Shown here piece by piece: positions 60,601-64,000 of a stretch of DNA of 64,000 bases. Where the stretch lies: the NCBI RefSeq assembly GCF_022539665.2, contig NC_081332.1, positions 7,406,303 to 7,470,302 of the forward strand, in the 5' to 3' direction. Below the pieces are notes generated by a model, which worked only from the letters and a program-made list of their open reading frames with translations, ran no database searches and was not told where the DNA came from. Each line of letters begins with the position of its first letter. Position 1 is the first letter of the stretch. The stretch comes from Daphnia carinata (Eukaryota; Arthropoda; Branchiopoda; Diplostraca; Daphniidae). Position numbers and translations under genes: made by a program.

Positions 60601-62987
60601 AGTTGAACCTTATGGAAGGCCTTTTCGATGTCGGAGAAAAACCCAATGCGATGAACGCGAAAACGAAGAAGAATGTGCAGCATGTTGTTTTGCAGGGGTG
60701 GACCAGTAAGTAGACAGTCGTTCAGGCTCGCTCCAGATCGAGTCCTACATGAGCAGTCGTATACAATTCGTATAGGAGTAGTTATAGAATCCTTTTCAAC
60801 TGGAAAATGTGGAATGTAATGGCAGCCTTTTGGAGTTTGGAGAGTACGAGGCACCTCTTCTATAAATTCAGCCTCCAACTGGTCGCGGATGATCTTGCTA
60901 TAAAGTTGCAGCATGTTTGGCTTTTTCAATAAGCTGTGGACGGTGTGGCGAGTTCGGCGCTGACAAATTAGGTAGTTAGACGGCAGCACCGGATGTTCAG
61001 TTTTCCATGGCAAACGCGCAGTGTATCGGTTGCAATGATAGGAGATGCACGAAGACTGATACGTCGCAGCTGAGTCGTTACTTTCGTCGTCCGGAACAAT
61101 TCCCAAAACTTCTAGGGACCATAATTGACTGACGTCATCATGTTGGATTGCGGAGATATGGTAGGGGGAGTTTTGAGAGGAAAGAAACTTATCCGGAAGT
61201 GGGCCGGAGACTAGATAACCAATAAAGCTGCTTACTGCTGTGGGGCCTGTCCCGTGAATATTGCCGTCTTCAACAATTGACCAATAGGAGTCAGCTCCAA
61301 TCAAGATATCCACTGTAAACGGGGTGTTTGTTGTTGGTGGATGAGCTAAATGGAGATCCTGTAGGTGAGGTAACGTAGAAAGGATTGTACGATACGGGTC
61401 TTCCAATGGTTCCACTAATGTTTCAAGAACCACGGCCTGAATTTGAACACGATCGCCATTAAGACCGTTAAGCCAAAATTGGACCACGTCGTAGTAGCTG
61501 GGGTCTAGATATCCTCCAGATAGACCTTGGAAGCCGGAAAGAGAGAGTAGTACTCGTCGTATTGGATGGAGCCGGAGAATATTCGCCAGACGCGTTGTAA
61601 TGAATGTAAGCTGTGATCCATCATCAATAAGAAGGTTAGCGAGCTGAGATTTTGAATGGGAACAAACTGTAGCTACAGCGGTTTTAAGAAAAACGAAAGG
61701 CATTGAACTTGTTTTGATTGCTGCCACGATCTTTGAGTGTGTTTTGTTCAGGAGACAGCCAGTATGGGTTGAAGAGGGCTTGGCAAGGAAGTTGGTGGAG
61801 GTATTCTTGTCAAGATGAAGGCTGGTGTGATGAGGTTGCTGACAACGTTGGCAGCGATAACGAGACGGGCAGTCTTTAATGTTAGTGTGCCCTGCATGGA
61901 GGCAGTTTAGACAAAGCTTTTTGACCTTAGCGACCTTTGCGCGTTCTTCTGGCCCTCTTACTTCACTGCACTGTGTTGGATAGTGCTCACCTGAACAGTA
62001 AGGGCATAACTTCTTTTTAACCGGATGGGATGACGCGAAAAGTACTTGCTTTGTCGGGCGATTTGGTGTAAGCTGGTCATAGCTGTCACTCATAATATCT
62101 ATCTCTCTTCTAATGGCCGCTCTGAGCTCGTCGAGAGACCACTCTGAGTTGCCCTGATGTCGCGTGAGATTTCTACGCACATCACAAGAAAGCTTGTCAA
62201 TGAGGAGGCAAACCAAAAGATCGCCATAAGAGTTAGGAGTGGTACCGAGAGCTTCGAGGCCGCGGATATGGGATTCGAGTTGATCGGCAAAGGAACGGAG
62301 ACTGGAACGGGTTGAAGCTGCAACGGGCAGATTGATGAGAGCCTTGAAATGAGCAGTAACGACTTTCTTTGGTTGACTGTAGCGCTCACGTAAAAGATCC
62401 TTGGCTTTGACGTAGTTGTCGTTAGATGAAGTGAGTCCAAGAAGAGCGGCTTTAGCTTCCCCTTCGAGTTTTGAAATAAGGAAATTAAATTTTGTGGCGC
62501 CACTGTAGCTTTTCGCATCTACTTCTGCTTCAAATACGTCCCAAAAACTGGACCATAGAAGAATGTCTCCCTTGAAAACAGGTAAGTCGAATTTTGGAAG
62601 GGCACTGGCGGACGGAGTTGGCGCGACAGGAACGAGTGGAAGTTGAGGAGCAAGTGCAGCTGTAGCAGCATCTTCTTCAGATTGGAGCGCTGCCAGTTGG
62701 AATTCAAAGTTGTCTCTGGCGTCACGAAAAATTTGGTTGGTGTTATCAGCGCCATCCATCTCTTCCTCTAAATCTGATGGATCCGTTTGAGTAAAAATGG
62801 CATTGTCAAGTGTTTCAATAGCCGCAATTTTCGTCTCCAGATCGGCAAGTTTTCTACGAAGCTCATGAATCTTTTGCACCCTAGTTTGATCGTTATTAGC
62901 TACAATGTCAGCCATTTTATTCACCATACGTGTAGCAGCTGAACGATTGCCACCGCGTTGGGCGGTGAGACGAGCGCGGTCTGCCAT
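57699..62987 (-). CDS. gag-pol: BEL/Pao Gag-Pol polyprotein
   Basis: 1762 aa in one frame. Gag: helical N-terminus 35-110, DUF1759 capsid about 130-290, knuckles CPYCSGEHYPTQC (328-340), CLNC...C (359-373), CQRCQQPHH (379-387). Protease: IDDGSQLTFI, active site about 455-458. RT: RIVYDCSC at 740-747, FFSDIEKAFHKV near 783, YVDN at 862-865. A17 block with DPLGFISPLS at about 963. RNase H: D1034, E1077, D1109. Integrase: H1350, H1355, C1385, C1388; D1421, D1485, E1532. DUF5641 at about 1625-1720 ending PVSKLYPLEV. All steps of copying and insertion could be encoded. The stop lies just before the 3' LTR. Confidence 0.95.
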   Translation of the reverse strand: MADRARLTAQRGGNRSAATRMVNKMADIVANNDQTRVQKIHELRRKLADLETKIAAIETLDNAIFTQTDPSDLEEEMDGADNTNQIFRDARDNFEFQLAALQSEEDAATAALAPQLPLVPVAPTPSASALPKFDLPVFKGDILLWSSFWDVFEAEVDAKSYSGATKFNFLISKLEGEAKAALLGLTSSNDNYVKAKDLLRERYSQPKKVVTAHFKALINLPVAASTRSSLRSFADQLESHIRGLEALGTTPNSYGDLLVCLLIDKLSCDVRRNLTRHQGNSEWSLDELRAAIRREIDIMSDSYDQLTPNRPTKQVLFASSHPVKKKLCPYCSGEHYPTQCSEVRGPEERAKVAKVKKLCLNCLHAGHTNIKDCPSRYRCQRCQQPHHTSLHLDKNTSTNFLAKPSSTHTGCLLNKTHSKIVAAIKTSSMPFVFLKTAVATVCSHSKSQLANLLIDDGSQLTFITTRLANILRLHPIRRVLLSLSGFQGLSGGYLDPSYYDVVQFWLNGLNGDRVQIQAVVLETLVEPLEDPYRTILSTLPHLQDLHLAHPPTTNTPFTVDILIGADSYWSIVEDGNIHGTGPTAVSSFIGYLVSGPLPDKFLSSQNSPYHISAIQHDDVSQLWSLEVLGIVPDDESNDSAATYQSSCISYHCNRYTARLPWKTEHPVLPSNYLICQRRTRHTVHSLLKKPNMLQLYSKIIRDQLEAEFIEEVPRTLQTPKGCHYIPHFPVEKDSITTPIRIVYDCSCRTRSGASLNDCLLTGPPLQNNMLHILLRFRVHRIGFFSDIEKAFHKVQLYEADRDFVRFFWLSDDNDPESDFAIYRFKVIPFGASSSPFILNSVIKKHLQRYSSPVSANIESNIYVDNLMSGSETTAEASIYYAESISTFQAASLSLHSWAFSDASLNNRAILDGVADASSLTKALGLLWDRTTDQLQLPHFSLPQFRTPKATKRDLLRAVASIYDPLGFISPLSIPARILIQQIWKEKLEWDDPLPSPFTDKWNSLANSLVNAKPKIRRSYFGTRSRLNSLHVFVDASQQAYGAVAYLLDGQDTAFVMSKARVTPLKGNTPQLTLPQLELMAAIIGTRLATTIITAFKSLNILLEIFMWSDSQIVLYWLSKADRLKNPFVSNRIATIQAFNRLHLATWNYCPTTSNPADLQTRGITLQQLQASPIWINGPSWLPSREDWPQWSVSRLNQVKILHLMDISTKTAPTRLPLTTDIAKVMDISRFNWTYLKRTTAVLFRQLNNFRQKKEKWIQGFLSTNELHQAEIKWIHSFQFRFLAAEYDYLCGDKRGRRPSLVSQLDLYIDNNSIIRCQGRLTNADLSSDAKNPILIPKNSKLSEIIIRFYHERALHSGVASTICHIRQRFWISSIRQQVKAVVRLCTTCRRVNGPPYRAPNSASLPSFRVRGDRAFAVTGIDFAGPFPIRALPGQEESKAYICLFTCTTSRAIHLELVEDLRTANFILAFRSFITHHFQPRMVLSDNATTFESAARMLKRLYESTEVVKYLSDNQIEWRFIPKRAPWYGGFWERLVGLTKEALKKMLGRTRLKFNEFRIIVAEIETILNDRPLTYVSSDLRDPQALTPSHLLYGDRLTRFPYDPATDEELLDPTFGEKPSHLLNMFSRRQRILKSFWKRWQRDYLTSLRERHIVSGKHFESSAKVGDVVLVHNEGPRIDWKLAIIEKLIVSPDGEIRIAEIRTAEGKTNRPVSKLYPLEVTETSEASPHYPIQTVSSDPTPSPRPPRQAALAAKERIRLLAEE

Positions 62988-63318
62988 AACAAATACCAGA
63001 AATTTAGGACAGGCTTAGAAATTTGCAATACCCACGAGTTAAGCGCCGTGCGTAGCGGCGTGGGTAGTGCCGTGCGCAGCCACGAGGGACAACACGAGGG
63101 ACAAAACACGAGATTTGTGGACAATCACTGGTGAAATGGTGACGCAATGAATGATGAGATGAAGATGAAATGATATAAGTCTCGCTGTTTTGAACAGACC
63201 CTAGTCAATATTGCCGAGCATGGGCGTCGAAATCGTCGTAAGTACGAGTGAGATGGCTGAGCGAGAGCCAGATAGAAACCTACACTTGTGTTTTTTTTTT
63301 TTCGTTACGGCACCAAAA
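62988..63318 (-). other. 5' leader of intact BEL element with primer site
   Basis: The primer site begins TGGTGCCGTAACGA on the minus strand (about 63302-63315), 3 nt inside the LTR, the same spacing as in the 5558-10065 element. The first eight bases agree with tRNA-Phe, then it diverges, so the primer tRNA is uncertain. A poly-T block (63290-63300) follows. No gene. Confidence 0.6.
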
Positions 63319-63617
63319 TGTCAGAAATAACGACACCGAACTAGATTAACTAGTTTATTCGAGGCGAACACAGCGACGAGAAGAATATTGAGTTGAGTGG
63401 ACGAGAGAGAGAATGTTGAGTTCAGTTAACGAGAGAGAGAGAATACTGCACGAGATGGTTGAAACCGCAGGACGTCGACTGACCATTAGCAAAAAAAAAG
63501 GGGAGACAAAGGGGCAAAAAGGGGGGGTAAGCGTCCAAGTTCTAGATTGCGAAACTGTGGCGTACAGTGATGCCAAATATGAGTGAGAAAATTTAAGTCT
63601 GAATGTAATTTTCGACA
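63319..63617 (-). repeat. 5' LTR of intact BEL element
   Basis: 299 bp, no visible difference from 57379-57677; flanked by AGTCA at 63618-63622. Confidence 0.92.
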
Positions 63618-63622
63618 AGTCA

Positions 63623-64000
63623 GTTACCGACGTGTATCTGAGGCTAACGGTCAGGTTCTGATTCAGCTAAGTGCCTTCTCTTATTTTAATATTGTGTTTG
63701 AGAATTGATCTTTGTCTCGTGTTGAAGTGAGTGTTCAATTCTTGTAACTTGTTTTTAACGACGTGCCGACGGGTTGTGTTACACCTCGTCTTCATCTTAG
63801 ATCTACTCTCTTATTCGGCTCGCGCTACCGCGGTAAGCTCACACTACAATTATTCCGTTTCACTTTCTGTTTCCCTTTTTATTCAATAGCTTTTTTCTTA
63901 TGTCTTTATCCAAGACTTCTTGTATTTTACATGCTTAAACTAAGACAAATATAGTCGTCATTGTGGGTACAACGCCGCTGAGTTCTTTTAGTTCTTTTAT
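63623..64000 (+). repeat. 3' LTR of Gypsy copy 2, remainder
   Basis: Continues the LTR interrupted at 57378. With 57023-57378 it gives about 734 bp up to the window end, near the 747-777 bp of related LTRs, so the LTR end probably lies just outside. GTCAGTT at the insertion point resembles an arthropod initiator. Confidence 0.6.

Larger units (their letters stand above)
57379..63617 (-). mobile_element. Intact BEL/Pao retrotransposon
   Basis: 6239 bp on the minus strand: 5' LTR 63319-63617, primer site just inside, one long ORF and 3' LTR 57379-57677. The 299-bp LTRs show no difference by eye and the target duplication is perfect, so the insertion is very recent. The ORF is uninterrupted with all catalytic motifs. 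It is the youngest insertion in the window and may still be mobile. Confidence 0.92.

Noticed and set aside
61614-61625. DDGS in place of DTGS in the BEL protease as a defect
   Set aside because: BEL proteases vary at this residue and the rest of the ORF is intact; not evidence of inactivation.
1-64000. A provirus cluster of exogenous animal viruses
   Set aside because: All pol genes belong to Gypsy or BEL/Pao retrotransposon lineages; only env looks virus-derived.

Overview
The window is eukaryotic and looks like arthropod DNA, plausibly a small crustacean such as a water flea. That assignment is an inference from the retroelement types and the very short GT-AG introns. Almost the whole 64 kb is LTR retrotransposons nested in one another. 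BEL/Pao elements (DUF1759 gag, DUF1758/A17 protease, RT, RNase H, integrase, DUF5641 tail) and Gypsy-type elements with an envelope-like third gene alternate. One spliced gene-like locus lies among them. No rRNA, CRISPR or bacterial-type operon is visible.

Layout. 1-2.5 kb: a broken envelope gene and the 3' LTR of a Gypsy element whose body lies outside the window; the LTR abuts a decayed BEL copy (2.5-5.5 kb). 5.56-10.07 kb: a complete but internally deleted BEL element on the minus strand, with two 314-bp LTRs and a perfect tRNA-Phe primer site. 10.4-13.4 kb: a heavily decayed Gypsy gag-pol, interrupted by a SINE-like insert. 14.3-15.1 kb: a scrap of a second Gypsy family. 15.3-17.1 kb and 30.7-35.8 kb: the two halves of one minus-strand BEL copy, split by a 13.6-kb Gypsy element (17.1-30.7 kb). 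36.6-39.0 kb: more of the second Gypsy family. 39.2-44.0 kb: a plus-strand BEL copy. 44.0-57.4 kb: a second, decayed envelope-bearing Gypsy element on the plus strand, holding a spliced antisense gene. 57.4-63.6 kb: an apparently intact BEL/Pao element (one 1762-codon ORF, LTRs with no visible difference, perfect 5-bp target duplication) inserted in the 3' LTR of that Gypsy element, whose LTR resumes to the window end.

The most notable object is the envelope-bearing Gypsy family. The best copy (17.1-30.7 kb, minus strand) has ORF1, gag, pol, two related accessory ORFs and an envelope-like glycoprotein. Its sequence suggests a full expression programme: ORF1 and gag overlap with an ATGA stop-start; both frames stay open over about 770 nt, and this also holds in the second copy; gag to pol uses a textbook -1 frameshift signal (GGGAAAC, 7-nt spacer, 9-bp stem, possible pseudoknot) conserved in both copies; a TATA-like box precedes the first accessory ORF in both copies; all three envelope genes start 2-3 nt after a 3' splice acceptor; and a small hairpin with compensating base changes sits just before the 3' LTR in all three copies. 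The accessory proteins share a C-terminal block (W-x2-A/S, IL-x-LDP, final W) that I do not recognise.
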